Shown in pieces: positions 1 through 8,430 of a stretch of 51,463 bases of DNA. The notes under the pieces were generated by a model. The model worked only from the letters and a program-made list of their open reading frames with translations, had not been told where the DNA came from and ran no database searches. This DNA comes from an uncultured Bacteroidota bacterium (GTDB lineage Bacteria; Bacteroidota; Bacteroidia; Chitinophagales; LD1). Each line of letters opens with the position of its first letter. Within the stretch, counting starts at the first letter, position 1. The translations under genes and the position numbers were made by a program. The DNA is taken from assembly GCA_903919075.1 (NCBI GenBank), contig CAIXGR010000014.1, positions 1 to 51,463 of the forward strand. Direction: 5' to 3'.

Positions 1-123
1 ATATATCTTCCTCTATTTTTACATTAAATTTTTGACAGAAAATACAACCAATTTATTTTGGCGATTTCAGAAATACATATTATATTTAAAAATCAATCAA
101 AAGTTCTTTATTTATTCACCACT

Positions 124-145
124 AAGTTGCACATAACTTGCACAT
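124..145. repeat. Tandem 11-bp direct repeat (AAsTTGCACAT x2)
   Basis: Two adjacent copies, AAGTTGCACAT and AACTTGCACAT, differ at one base. They lie about 60 bp from a truncated tRNA gene. Short head-to-tail repeats near tRNA fragments can be arm-type sites of a tyrosine integrase, but no integrase is visible here. The rest of 1-203 is AT-rich and shows no coding frame. Confidence 0.4.
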
Positions 146-203
146 TCTATTTGCTAAAGTCTGAAACTGAGGATAGGTAAGGGTTACAGGAGATTAAAAA
201 TAT

Positions 204-243
204 GATTAAGAGTCAACTGCTCTACCAGCTGAGCTACGAAGTC
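204..243 (-). pseudogene. 5' half of a tRNA-Lys(CTT) gene, truncated after the anticodon loop
   Basis: On the minus strand this gives a 7-nt acceptor arm (GACTTCG), TA, a D stem GCTC/GAGC with a normal D loop, the 5' anticodon stem GTTGA and the loop CTCTTAA with anticodon CTT. The match stops two or three bases into the 3' anticodon stem and runs into AT-rich DNA. No T arm or CGAAGTC acceptor strand occurs in the 203 nt that follow. It is therefore a tRNA fragment and not a working gene, unless the 3' half lies beyond the window behind an insertion. Confidence 0.7.
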
Positions 244-370
244 ATTTCCCTTTTTTAAGCGTTTTGCCCTAAAAGGGACGCTAAAGTAATAATCTTTTAC
301 ATTTTTCAGAACGCTTGCCATTGTTTCAGCTTGCAAATTTCTTGTGCCTTGGTTTTAAGTATAATCTGTT

Positions 371-1201
371 TTAGAAACCGAATTTTTTAAGCACAGGCTT
401 AATATCATCTAACCCAATAACATTTGTAAATCCGGGGTTTAGTAAGTTGTTCTTGTATTGCAGTTCATCGGTATTTACGATTTCATAAACGTAGCCAAAC
501 GGCGAAGGGAAAGAGGCCGCGATTCCGATAAGAGAATAATTCCAATGACTAGGGGTCGTATTGTCTTTTTCCAGTAAAAAAACAGGACTACCGCTATGCC
601 TTTGTTGAACAAAGCCATCAATTAAAAAGGAACTTTGCCCATGCACTAACTGAGATATAATACTAAGCTTCGAAAAAGAGTGATTTGCCTTTTCTCTGCC
701 TAATAACACCGGGTAGCCCATGTATAAAACTGTTTCGCCCTCGTTTAAGTCTTTTGTATCTCTCCATAAAGTGGGCCGAAGGGCATGAATGTATGGCATG
801 GCTTTCATCTTTTGATTTTCATCAACTACTAAAAGAGCAAAATCTTTTTTCTCGTCGGTATAAATTAATTTCAGTTTAACCATTTCGAAGGTACTGTCAT
901 TATCGTTATTAACCTGCACATAAAAATCGGAGATATTCCGCTTTATTTTCCTGGCCGAGTCTTTAATTGCTACTACATGTTCGCAGGTTAAAAAGCACAT
1001 TTTATTTATTTCGCCTAAAGCTATGCATGTGCCTGATTGATATACCTGATTGGTCCATGTTGAATCGTGACAAAAAATAGGCAACACTCCTTTTTTAACT
1101 TCCTTAATTACACCGGCAATGTCGCCTGAGTTTTGCGCAAAGATGTTGCAGGCACAAAATATCAAAAAGGTCAACCCTGTCGTTTTAATTGATTTTTTCA
1201 T
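371..1201 (-). CDS. Secreted trypsin-like serine protease
   Basis: A 276-residue protein starting with MKKSIKTTG. I chose this start because it begins directly with a Sec signal peptide (hydrophobic stretch about residues 9-21, ending near FAQ) and clears the upstream CDF gene; a longer reading would overlap that gene. The chymotrypsin-fold triad is readable: His75 in TCEHV, Asp120 in KKDFALL and Ser203 in HSGSP. It is probably a trypsin-2-type endopeptidase of the envelope. Neither a PDZ domain nor a T9SS tail is present. It lies 34 bp behind the CDF transporter and may be co-transcribed with it. Substrate unknown. Confidence 0.8.
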   Translation of the reverse strand: MKKSIKTTGLTFLIFCACNIFAQNSGDIAGVIKEVKKGVLPIFCHDSTWTNQVYQSGTCIALGEINKMCFLTCEHVVAIKDSARKIKRNISDFYVQVNNDNDSTFEMVKLKLIYTDEKKDFALLVVDENQKMKAMPYIHALRPTLWRDTKDLNEGETVLYMGYPVLLGREKANHSFSKLSIISQLVHGQSSFLIDGFVQQRHSGSPVFLLEKDNTTPSHWNYSLIGIAASFPSPFGYVYEIVNTDELQYKNNLLNPGFTNVIGLDDIKPVLKKFGF

Positions 1202-1235
1202 ACTATGTCGAATATAGAAATTTTGATGCGGAAAG

Positions 1236-2156
1236 CTAACACTCTTCCTCTTTGCAAAGTACATTGCCCCTTTCGGTTTCAAGCGTAGCGTGGTGGATAT
1301 TAAGATGCAGTAGTTCGTGTTTTATATTGTCTTTTAAAAGTTGCTCATCGGTTGCAGTCAAATTTTCATTCACTACAATATGTGCAGTTAAAGCATTTAC
1401 GGTAGTGCTTAATGCCCATGCATGTATATGGTATATATCCACAACACCTTCCATTTTCATAATGCCAGCTTTCAGTTCTTCCAAATCTACATTGCGAGGA
1501 ACCGCATCTAATGATAAGCGAAGACTATCGTTAAGCAGGCCTATGGTGCTGTACAAAATTACAAGCATAATAACTATACTTATAGCACTGTCAATCCAAT
1601 ATAAGTGTGTGTAAAAAATAACAATACCTGCAATTACAACACCTACAGAAACAACAGCATCTGCAGCCAAATGGACATAGGCACCTCTCATGTTCAGTTC
1701 CTTATCCTTATCTCTGAAGAAAAGTAAAGCTGATGCCGCATTGATAACAATGCCGATACCGGCTACAATTGCCATAATGCTTCCCTGTGCAGGTTCGGGC
1801 TTATAAAGTCGCTGCACCGCTTCGTAACCAATGCTGCCAATAGCAATTAAAAGAATGATTGCATTGGCAAGCGCTACTAATATTGTGGTTTTGCTGTAAC
1901 CATATGTAAAATTTTTACCGGCCTTTACTTTGGTTAATCTAAATGCCATTAGCGAAAGCGCCAACCCTGCTGCGTCGCTAAGATTATGTCCGGCATCGGT
2001 AAGTAGGGCTAAAGAGTTTGTATAAAAGCCGGCGGCAGCTTCAATAACTACAAATAATAAATTGAGGGTAATACCAATTATAAAAATACGGTTTACCTGG
2101 CTCATGTCTACCGTGTGAGCGTGATGGTGATGGTCGTGTGAATGAGATGAGGACAT
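1236..2156 (-). CDS. Cation diffusion facilitator (Zn/Co/Cd exporter, CzcD-like)
   Basis: A 306-residue CDF exporter, expected to expel divalent metal from the cytoplasm in exchange for protons. The N terminus is His-rich (residues 5-14), typical of a cytosolic metal-sensing or metal-delivery tail. Six membrane segments follow. The intramembrane site is readable as Asp54 in LLTDAGHN, His57 and Asp61 in TM2 and HLAAD (His162, Asp166) in TM5. The C-terminal domain carries further His (HIHAW, LNIHH). The His/Asp tetrad points to Zn/Cd/Co rather than Mn or Fe. It starts 12 bp after a His-rich membrane protein, so the two probably form one metal-handling operon. Confidence 0.93.
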   Translation of the reverse strand: MSSSHSHDHHHHAHTVDMSQVNRIFIIGITLNLLFVVIEAAAGFYTNSLALLTDAGHNLSDAAGLALSLMAFRLTKVKAGKNFTYGYSKTTILVALANAIILLIAIGSIGYEAVQRLYKPEPAQGSIMAIVAGIGIVINAASALLFFRDKDKELNMRGAYVHLAADAVVSVGVVIAGIVIFYTHLYWIDSAISIVIMLVILYSTIGLLNDSLRLSLDAVPRNVDLEELKAGIMKMEGVVDIYHIHAWALSTTVNALTAHIVVNENLTATDEQLLKDNIKHELLHLNIHHATLETERGNVLCKEEEC

Positions 2157-2168
2157 AGCTTACTCTTA

Positions 2169-2795
2169 CTAATAAAGGTTGACAAAATAAGTTACAATTC
2201 CAACTAATATTAACACTAGGCCGATTATTGCTTTTTCATTCTTTTCAAGAAACTGAACATTGAGTTTATTAATACCTTGCAAAGCAACGGCAACAAATAT
2301 TACCATAGCTGCAACAGTTACTATTAAATAAACAGCCGAAACAGCAACAATGCCTTGCCAGCCCAAAGTTCCCGCAGTAAAATAATACGACTCTAATTCG
2401 ATACAGGGAGAAAAAAACATGCCTACACTTAATGAAAATACAATAGCGCCGAAAGGCGTATTTGGCTTTGGTGTTTCGCCAAAATGGTTGTGGTGGTGAT
2501 GGCTTAAAAAATTTCGGAACAGATATATTAAACCTAAACCCACCAATATAGCAGGAGCAACATACAAGTATACCCACCGGTAGGAAGAAGATAGTTTATA
2601 ACCCGCCCATCCTACCAAAATACCAATAAGTATAGTGCTTGCAATATGCGCAAACCCGCTGATGGCAGTAGCCCAAAGCGTAGTGCGTGTATTCCACTTT
2701 TCAACCCGGCCAATAGCAACTAAAGGCAGCCAATGGTTGGGAATGCTTGCGTGTATGATACTTAAAAGAAAAGCACTGATAATAATGTGATACAT
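2169..2795 (-). CDS. Six-helix membrane protein, probably NicO/UreH-like metal permease
   Basis: A 208-residue polytopic protein with about six hydrophobic segments. Notable motifs are HASIPNHW in TM1, SGFAHIAST in TM2, a cytosolic His cluster (SHHHHNHF, about residues 98-105) and a Pro-Cys motif in FFSPCIELE. The overall pattern (His-Ala at the first helix, GxxH in the second, His-rich loop, SPC) recalls the NicO/HupE/UreH-like transporters of nickel, cobalt or other metals. It is first in a likely operon with the CDF exporter, which supports metal transport. A DsbD-like or TauE-like permease cannot be excluded; the substrate is inferred from context only. Confidence 0.6.
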   Translation of the reverse strand: MYHIIISAFLLSIIHASIPNHWLPLVAIGRVEKWNTRTTLWATAISGFAHIASTILIGILVGWAGYKLSSSYRWVYLYVAPAILVGLGLIYLFRNFLSHHHHNHFGETPKPNTPFGAIVFSLSVGMFFSPCIELESYYFTAGTLGWQGIVAVSAVYLIVTVAAMVIFVAVALQGINKLNVQFLEKNEKAIIGLVLILVGIVTYFVNLY

Positions 2796-2840
2796 ACTAA
2801 TGGGGCAAAACTAACACTATAAGCGAAATGATTGGGGCAA

Positions 2841-3506
2841 CTATTTTTGTTCAATTACTACCACAAATTCTCCCTTAGGTGCTTTCTTTTTAAAATGTTC
2901 AATTAATTCAGCGGCTGAGCCCCGGTTAGTTTCTTCGAACATTTTTGATATTTCGCGCGAGGTTGAAATTTTTCTTTCGTTACCTATGTGTATTTGCAAT
3001 TCTTCAAGCAATTTTAATACGCGGAAAGGGGATTCATAGAGAATGACAGTTTTACTTTCCAGTGCAATTTCTTTTAGTTTGGTTTGTCTTCCTTTTTTAT
3101 GAGGTAGAAAGCCGAAGAACACAAATTCATCAGTCGCAAAACCTGAATTTACCAGCGCCGGTACAAAAGCGGTTGCACCAGGAAGGCACTCAACATTTAT
3201 ATTCTCTTTAATACATGCGGAGATAAGAATATGGCCGGGATCGGAAATACCAGGTGTTCCGCCATCGCTTACTAAGGCTATTTTTAAACCGCTTTTTAGT
3301 TTTTCGGTAATTACTTCAACTGTTTTATGCTCGTTAAATTTGTGGTGCGCAAAAAGTTGCTTTTGAATCTGAAAATGGTCGAGCAGTTTTTTGGTTTGAC
3401 GAGTGTCTTCGGCTAATATAATATCAACCTCTTTCAAAACTTTTAATGCGCGCAGTGTTATGTCTTCAAGATTACCGACCGGTGTGGGAACGACGTATAG
3501 TTTCAT
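2841..3506 (-). CDS. rsmI: 16S rRNA (cytidine(1402)-2'-O)-methyltransferase
   Basis: RsmI methylates the ribose of C1402 in the 16S decoding centre using SAM. The 221-residue protein begins with MKLYVVPTPVGNLEDIT, the family signature, followed by AEDTRQTKKLL, HHKFNEH, the SAM-binding loop VSDGGTPGISDPG and LPGATA...GF. It is shorter than the roughly 285-residue E. coli enzyme because it lacks most of the C-terminal extension, which is common in Bacteroidota. The 62 bp upstream towards purS contain short GGTTAC-type repeats, so it probably has its own promoter. Confidence 0.96.
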   Translation of the reverse strand: MKLYVVPTPVGNLEDITLRALKVLKEVDIILAEDTRQTKKLLDHFQIQKQLFAHHKFNEHKTVEVITEKLKSGLKIALVSDGGTPGISDPGHILISACIKENINVECLPGATAFVPALVNSGFATDEFVFFGFLPHKKGRQTKLKEIALESKTVILYESPFRVLKLLEELQIHIGNERKISTSREISKMFEETNRGSAAELIEHFKKKAPKGEFVVVIEQK

Positions 3507-3568
3507 AGTTACAGGTTACAAGTTGAAAGGTTACGGGTTATAAAAAGATTACCCTGACTCCCTACCAT

Positions 3569-3820
3569 TTAGTCCTGGAATATTTCATAGCGAAAGCCTT
3601 CCATAATGGGGTTCGCCAATAATTTTTTGCAGGCTTCTTCAATTTTAACCTGTGCAGCTTCTTTCGAATCGGCTGAAATTTTAATTGTAATGTGTTTGCC
3701 TATGCGCACATCATTTATATTATCAAAATTCAGCTTCTCTAAACTTTGCTCCACTGCTTTGCCCTGCGGGTCCAACAATTCTTTTAATGGCATTACATCT
3801 ATTTCCGCTCTGAATTTCAT
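3569..3820 (-). CDS. purS: Phosphoribosylformylglycinamidine synthase, PurS subunit
   Basis: An 83-residue PurS protein. In species with split FGAM synthase, PurS holds PurQ (glutaminase) and small PurL together in de novo purine synthesis. The family pattern is readable: an N-terminal beta strand (FRAEIDVMP), DPQGKAVEQSLEKL, the VRIGKHI strand and ACKKLLANPIME. Its start overlaps the stop of pssA by 4 nt, so the two are translationally coupled. No purQ or purL is present here, so purS is separated from its partners. Confidence 0.92.
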   Translation of the reverse strand: MKFRAEIDVMPLKELLDPQGKAVEQSLEKLNFDNINDVRIGKHITIKISADSKEAAQVKIEEACKKLLANPIMEGFRYEIFQD

Positions 3821-4554
3821 ATCTGTTTTTTATCGGGGCTTTTTATTGCATTTGCAATTGCAGAAACAACAACATACAAAACAATAATTAATGGAATTGC
3901 TACAAATTTAAGTATTGGCAGCATAATAGCAGCAAGAATTATAAATATGTAAACTGCTTCGTTACCTTTCCAGGCAAACGATTTGAATTTTAGTGCGAAC
4001 AATGGCATTTCTGAAACCATTAATGCACTAATAATTACGATAATGGAGTAGATTACTTTTTGATCGAAAATATAGGGAGCAAGGCCGAATGAATTATGTA
4101 AAAATGTAAGCAGGCAGCCCATAACAAATACTGTAGCTGCTGGTGTTGCGAGACCAAGAAATCCATTGGTTTGGCGGGTATCGATATTAAATTTTGCCAG
4201 CCTTAACGCTGCACATAAAGTTATTAAGAACGCCGGTGATGAATACAAATAGATTTTGCTCATTGAATATGCCTCTTGCCCTGACTGATATTTTTGGAAT
4301 AGCAATTGAAATAAAACTGCACCCGGTACCAGTCCGAAACTAATTACATCGGCTAACGAATCTAGTTGCTTACCAATATCGGTAGCGTTTTTTGCAAAGC
4401 GTGCTGCAAAGCCATCAAAAAAATCGGCTATTAACGAAATTAAAACGCAGTAAGGCACCAATTCAATTTGATAATTGAACAGGAAAATTATTGCCATACA
4501 ACCCGAAAAAAGATTGATGAGCGTAAGTATGTTGGGCAGGTTTATTAGTTGCAT
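3817..4554 (-). CDS. pssA: CDP-diacylglycerol--serine O-phosphatidyltransferase
   Basis: A 245-residue integral membrane enzyme that makes phosphatidylserine, the precursor of phosphatidylethanolamine, from CDP-diacylglycerol and serine. The CDP-alcohol phosphotransferase signature D-G-x2-A-R-x8-G-x3-D-x3-D is complete (Asp47, Gly48, Ala51, Arg52, Gly61, Asp65, Asp69; Asp44 also present). Further helices fill the rest of the protein. Its start codon overlaps the pepP stop by one base (TAATG). Phosphatidylglycerophosphate synthase shares the motif, but the short N terminus (INLPNILTLINLF) and Bacteroidota gene order favour PssA. Confidence 0.9.
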   Translation of the reverse strand: MQLINLPNILTLINLFSGCMAIIFLFNYQIELVPYCVLISLIADFFDGFAARFAKNATDIGKQLDSLADVISFGLVPGAVLFQLLFQKYQSGQEAYSMSKIYLYSSPAFLITLCAALRLAKFNIDTRQTNGFLGLATPAATVFVMGCLLTFLHNSFGLAPYIFDQKVIYSIIVIISALMVSEMPLFALKFKSFAWKGNEAVYIFIILAAIMLPILKFVAIPLIIVLYVVVSAIANAIKSPDKKQI

Positions 4555-5849
4555 TATTTGCTATTCATTATTTCCTCAATCTCGTCAGCCTCAATAGGTA
4601 TATTTTTCATCAGGTCAACCGGTTTGCCATTGGTGATGAGGATGTTGTTTTCTATTCTTATACCCAATTTTTCTTCGCGAATGTAAATACCCGGTTCGCA
4701 GGTAAGCACGGTACCCGCTTTTAATTTTTCGAAACGGTTACCTACATCATGCACATCTAAACCGAGAAAGTGGGCGGTGCCGTGAGGAAAATATTTTTTA
4801 TAAAGTGGTGCGTTCTTATCTTGTTTGCTGATGTCGCTCTTTTTTAAAAGGCGAAGTTTTACTAATTCATCTTCCATTAAACTGCGCACTTCAATGTGGT
4901 TTATCTCGTTCATTAACGCGCCATTTTTCATCATTTCCTTTGCTGCGTTATGCACTCTTAGCACAGCATTATAAACTGCTTTTTGCCGCTTGGTAAATTT
5001 GCCGCTTACCGGCACTGTGCGGGTTAAATCGGCATTGTAGTTAGCATATTCTGCTGCTGCATCCATTAAAACTAATTCGCCCGCCTGGCATTGTGCATCG
5101 TTCGAAACATAATGAAGTACGCAGGCGTTACCACCGGTAGCAATAATAGGCTCGTAAGCATGGCCAGTACCGCGGTTAATAATATACTCATGTGTTAGCT
5201 CGGCCTCAATTTCGTATTCCCAAACGCCGGGTTTTATAAATTTAAGCACACGGTTAAAGCCTTTAGCGGTAATATCAACTGCCTGTTTCAACAAACCAAT
5301 CTCATAACTTGATTTTGACACACGCAGATTGTGCATAATAGGCGCAGCCCTTTCATACTTGTGTAATGGGAAAGCCCTCTTCGCCTTTTGAACAAACTTT
5401 GTCTCGGCTGTTTCATCAGCCGATGTATTCCGGTCATGCTCGTTAGTATTCAAATAAACATGATCAGCATAATGCATTAACATGTTAAAAATGCCATCGA
5501 AATCGTTGCTCCAAATCACTGTTTCTACGCCCGAAATTTGAGAGGCATCCTGAATAGTGTGCTTTTTGCCTTCCCACCACATAATATGTTCGTTGGTTTT
5601 GCGTATAAACAATACCTCGCGGTATTTTTCTTCGGGGGCATCAGGAAAAATTATCAGGTAAGTTTCCTCCTGGTCAATGCCGGAAAGATAAAAAAGGTCG
5701 GGATTTTGGCGCCATTTATAGTTAGCATCGGCGCTGCGGGTTAAAATATCATTGGAAACAAAAACAGCTATAGAATTCTTTTTCATTTGTTTTGAAAAAT
5801 TTTTCCTGTTTTGTTTAAACATTTCGGCGTTAATAGATTGGTACCGCAT
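4554..5849 (-). CDS. pepP: Xaa-Pro aminopeptidase (peptidase M24B)
   Basis: A 431-residue metallo-aminopeptidase that removes N-terminal residues preceding proline. The N-terminal AMP_N domain (about 1-165, with LFYLSGIDQEETYLI and MWWEGKKHT) is followed by the pita-bread M24 domain. Dimanganese ligands are visible: the Asp pair in LMDAAAEYANYNADLTRT, His in FPHGTAHFLGLDVHD, Glu in TCEPGIY and Glu in IRIENNILI. It is the first gene of the overlapping pepP-pssA-purS set and is divergent from pckA with 145 bp between them. No clear TAnnTTTG box was found on its side. Confidence 0.95.
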   Translation of the reverse strand: MRYQSINAEMFKQNRKNFSKQMKKNSIAVFVSNDILTRSADANYKWRQNPDLFYLSGIDQEETYLIIFPDAPEEKYREVLFIRKTNEHIMWWEGKKHTIQDASQISGVETVIWSNDFDGIFNMLMHYADHVYLNTNEHDRNTSADETAETKFVQKAKRAFPLHKYERAAPIMHNLRVSKSSYEIGLLKQAVDITAKGFNRVLKFIKPGVWEYEIEAELTHEYIINRGTGHAYEPIIATGGNACVLHYVSNDAQCQAGELVLMDAAAEYANYNADLTRTVPVSGKFTKRQKAVYNAVLRVHNAAKEMMKNGALMNEINHIEVRSLMEDELVKLRLLKKSDISKQDKNAPLYKKYFPHGTAHFLGLDVHDVGNRFEKLKAGTVLTCEPGIYIREEKLGIRIENNILITNGKPVDLMKNIPIEADEIEEIMNSK

Positions 5850-5955
5850 ATTGATTTTTATATGTTTAGGGCGAAAATAAATGAAATATAGTTAGAGACG
5901 AATTTTAGAAGTAATTTTGATGACAGTAATCATTTTTAGGATTAAAATCTTGGGT

Positions 5956-5963
5956 TAACTTTG
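5956..5963 (+). promoter_or_regulatory. Bacteroidota -7 element (TAACTTTG) of pckA
   Basis: TAACTTTG matches the TAnnTTTG -7 consensus of the Bacteroidota housekeeping sigma factor. It lies 31 bp before the pckA start codon and predicts a leader of about 27 nt. The TTTG box expected about 20 bp upstream is weak. Confidence 0.5.
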
Positions 5964-5994
5964 CCCGCTTAAATGTAAAATCAAATCTGCGATT

Positions 5995-7608
5995 ATGAAC
6001 ACGGTAGGCCCGAAGAACCCTAAGGCGAGTCTTGAAACCCTTGGGATAAAGAACACCAAAACTGAATATTGGAACCTTACGCCCGAGGAATTAATTGAAG
6101 AAACGATACGAAGAAACCAAGGGGTTTTAAGCGACACAGGGGCTTTAGCCATTGATACCGGGGAGTTTACGGGCCGCTCGCCTAAAGACAAATTTATAGT
6201 TAAAGATTCGGGTACAAAGGACTCGGTAGACTGGGGTGGATTTAACAACCCTATAGAACCTTCAGTATTCGACAACTTATATAATAAAGTAACAGCCTAT
6301 TTTGCAGGTAAAGATGTTTTTGTGCGCGATTGCTATGCCTGCGCCGATGATGCTTATAAATTGAACGTTCGTGTTGTTACCGAATACCCTTGGGCAAACA
6401 TGTTTGCCTATAATATGTTTTTGCGCCCAACGGCCAACGAACTTGCCTCAATTGACCCGAATTGGATAGTTATACAGGCCCCTAACCTGCGTGCCGAAGG
6501 AACAAAAGATGGAATACGCCAACATAACTTTTCAATTATCAACTTTACTAAGAAAATTGCCATTATAGGCGGCTCGGCGTATACCGGTGAAATTAAAAAG
6601 GGAATTTTTACCGTGTTGAATTATGTGCTTACGCACGAGAAGAAAGTGCTTGCTATGCACTGCTCAGCGAATGTTGGTAAAGATGGAGATGTAGCTTTAT
6701 TTTTTGGATTAAGTGGCACCGGTAAAACAACTCTATCAGCCGACCCTAACCGCCCTTTGATTGGCGACGATGAGCACGGCTGGTCGGAAACGGGTGTGTT
6801 TAATTTTGAAGGTGGTTGCTATGCCAAGTGTATTGACCTTTCAGCAGAAAAGGAACCGGATATTTATAAGGCTATCAGACACGGAGCTATTTTAGAGAAC
6901 ATTAATTTTTTTGAAGGCACACGCACGGTTGATTATGCGAATAAAGCACGGACGGAAAACACCCGCGTCTCCTACCCTATTCATTTTATTGATAATGCTT
7001 TAAAAAAATCGGTTGCCGGGGAACCGAAGAATATATTTTTCCTTACCTACGATGCTTTTGGTGTGTTGCCTCCTATTTCGAAACTTACTATCGGGCAGGC
7101 TATGTATCTTTTCTTATCTGGGTTTACATCGAAGGTTGCTGGAACTGAAGCTGGCGTTACTGAACCACAAACTACTTTTTCAACTTGCTTTGGCGCTCCA
7201 TTTTTGCCTTTGCACCCTACCGAATACGCTTCGCTGCTTGGTAAAAAACTGCGCAACTCGAAAATTAATGTGTGGTTATTAAATACCGGTTACACAGGTG
7301 GCCCTTATGGTGTTGGCAAGCGCATGAGCCTTAAACACACCCGCTCGTTAATTACCGAAGCATTAAGTGGCGACTTATATAAGGTTGATTACGAAACGCA
7401 CCCTGTGTTTGGTTTGGCTATGCCTAAAACCTGCCCCAATGTTCCATCAGAAATATTGAACCCACGAAATACCTGGAGCAATAAGGCTAACTACGATGCT
7501 AAAGCCAATGAACTTGCATTAGCCTTTATTAAAAACTTCGAGAAGTTTGCAGCAAAATCTGAAGAGGAAATTCTGAAGGCTGCGCCGAAGGTGGTGCAGT
7601 TGGTGTAA
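5995..7608 (+). CDS. pckA: Phosphoenolpyruvate carboxykinase (ATP)
   Basis: A 537-residue ATP-dependent PEPCK, which converts oxaloacetate and ATP to phosphoenolpyruvate, CO2 and ADP at the entry to gluconeogenesis. Clear motifs are the substrate-binding TGRSPKDKF (about residues 59-67), the kinase-1a P-loop GLSGTGKT (238-245), the Mg2+-binding LIGDDEHGW and the adenine-side NTGYTGGPYGVGKR. Length is normal for the family. Its stop is one base from the lspA stop on the other strand, with no room for a private terminator. Confidence 0.98.
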   Translation: MNTVGPKNPKASLETLGIKNTKTEYWNLTPEELIEETIRRNQGVLSDTGALAIDTGEFTGRSPKDKFIVKDSGTKDSVDWGGFNNPIEPSVFDNLYNKVTAYFAGKDVFVRDCYACADDAYKLNVRVVTEYPWANMFAYNMFLRPTANELASIDPNWIVIQAPNLRAEGTKDGIRQHNFSIINFTKKIAIIGGSAYTGEIKKGIFTVLNYVLTHEKKVLAMHCSANVGKDGDVALFFGLSGTGKTTLSADPNRPLIGDDEHGWSETGVFNFEGGCYAKCIDLSAEKEPDIYKAIRHGAILENINFFEGTRTVDYANKARTENTRVSYPIHFIDNALKKSVAGEPKNIFFLTYDAFGVLPPISKLTIGQAMYLFLSGFTSKVAGTEAGVTEPQTTFSTCFGAPFLPLHPTEYASLLGKKLRNSKINVWLLNTGYTGGPYGVGKRMSLKHTRSLITEALSGDLYKVDYETHPVFGLAMPKTCPNVPSEILNPRNTWSNKANYDAKANELALAFIKNFEKFAAKSEEEILKAAPKVVQLV

Positions 7609-7609
7609 A

Positions 7610-8245
7610 TTAACTTACAACAGTAGTTTCGGATTTCTCAGTGGTTTCCTCCTTCACAAAAAACCACTTCTGAAAAATAATTATAATCAACACCCCGGTG
7701 GTAATAGCCGAATCGGCAATATTGAAAATGGCGTTGAAAAATTCGAATGGTTCATCTTTCCAAATGGGCATCCAATGAGGAAAAACGCCTCGGTATAATG
7801 GAAAGCGTAACATATCAACCACCTGCCCTTGCATAATGCCCGCATAGCCTCCGCCTTTAGGCAAAACCTCAGCAATTCTTCCATAACTATCCGAAAAAAC
7901 GAGGCCGTAAAAAGCGCCATCAATTAAGTTGCCTAAGGCACCGGCCAAAATAAAACAACAGGCAGTAATAAAACCCCAATGTGTTTTTTGTTTAAACAGG
8001 CCGAGGATATACCAGATACCCACCGATACAGCCACCAGGCGCATAATGCTTAGTATCATTTTACCCCAAATACCCGGTAGCTCCATACTAAAAGCCATGC
8101 CCCGGTTTTCGGCAAAGTGTATGCGAAACCAGTTGGTGATAATAATTTCTTCATCCAGTATCATGTGGGTTTTAACCCAAATTTTTAAAGCCTGGTCCAG
8201 TAGTATAATAACGAGAACAAGAATTAGTGCGTGGTATTTTTTCAA
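7610..8245 (-). CDS. lspA: Lipoprotein signal peptidase (signal peptidase II)
   Basis: A 211-residue inner-membrane aspartyl protease that cleaves prolipoprotein signal peptides ahead of the lipid-modified Cys. Conserved blocks are present: NRGMAFS after the first helix, GALGNLIDG with the first catalytic Asp, and FNIADSAI with the second. The insertion between these blocks (about residues 115-150, periplasmic) makes it longer than the roughly 165-residue proteobacterial enzyme; this is usual for Bacteroidota. The window encodes at least one lipoprotein substrate (28460-29239). Confidence 0.96.
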   Translation of the reverse strand: MKKYHALILVLVIILLDQALKIWVKTHMILDEEIIITNWFRIHFAENRGMAFSMELPGIWGKMILSIMRLVAVSVGIWYILGLFKQKTHWGFITACCFILAGALGNLIDGAFYGLVFSDSYGRIAEVLPKGGGYAGIMQGQVVDMLRFPLYRGVFPHWMPIWKDEPFEFFNAIFNIADSAITTGVLIIIIFQKWFFVKEETTEKSETTVVS

Positions 8246-8430
8246 TGCTTAATTTTTATGCGGTGCAAACGTATTGAAAAGAAATCACTTGATTTTAAGG
8301 TATTTTATTTCCTATTAAGTTTTTTAACAACAGCATTAAAGCCCCGTTAAAAATTATTTTTTAAAGAGAATATTATTATTTTTAATATTATAACTTTCAA
8401 AGCATCTATTATAAATAATAAACAATACTC

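Noticed and set aside
3508-3541. Three short GGTTAC-like repeats upstream of rsmI considered as a CRISPR or VNTR
   Set aside because: Units are only about 6 bp, irregular and without spacers; common filler in this phylum.
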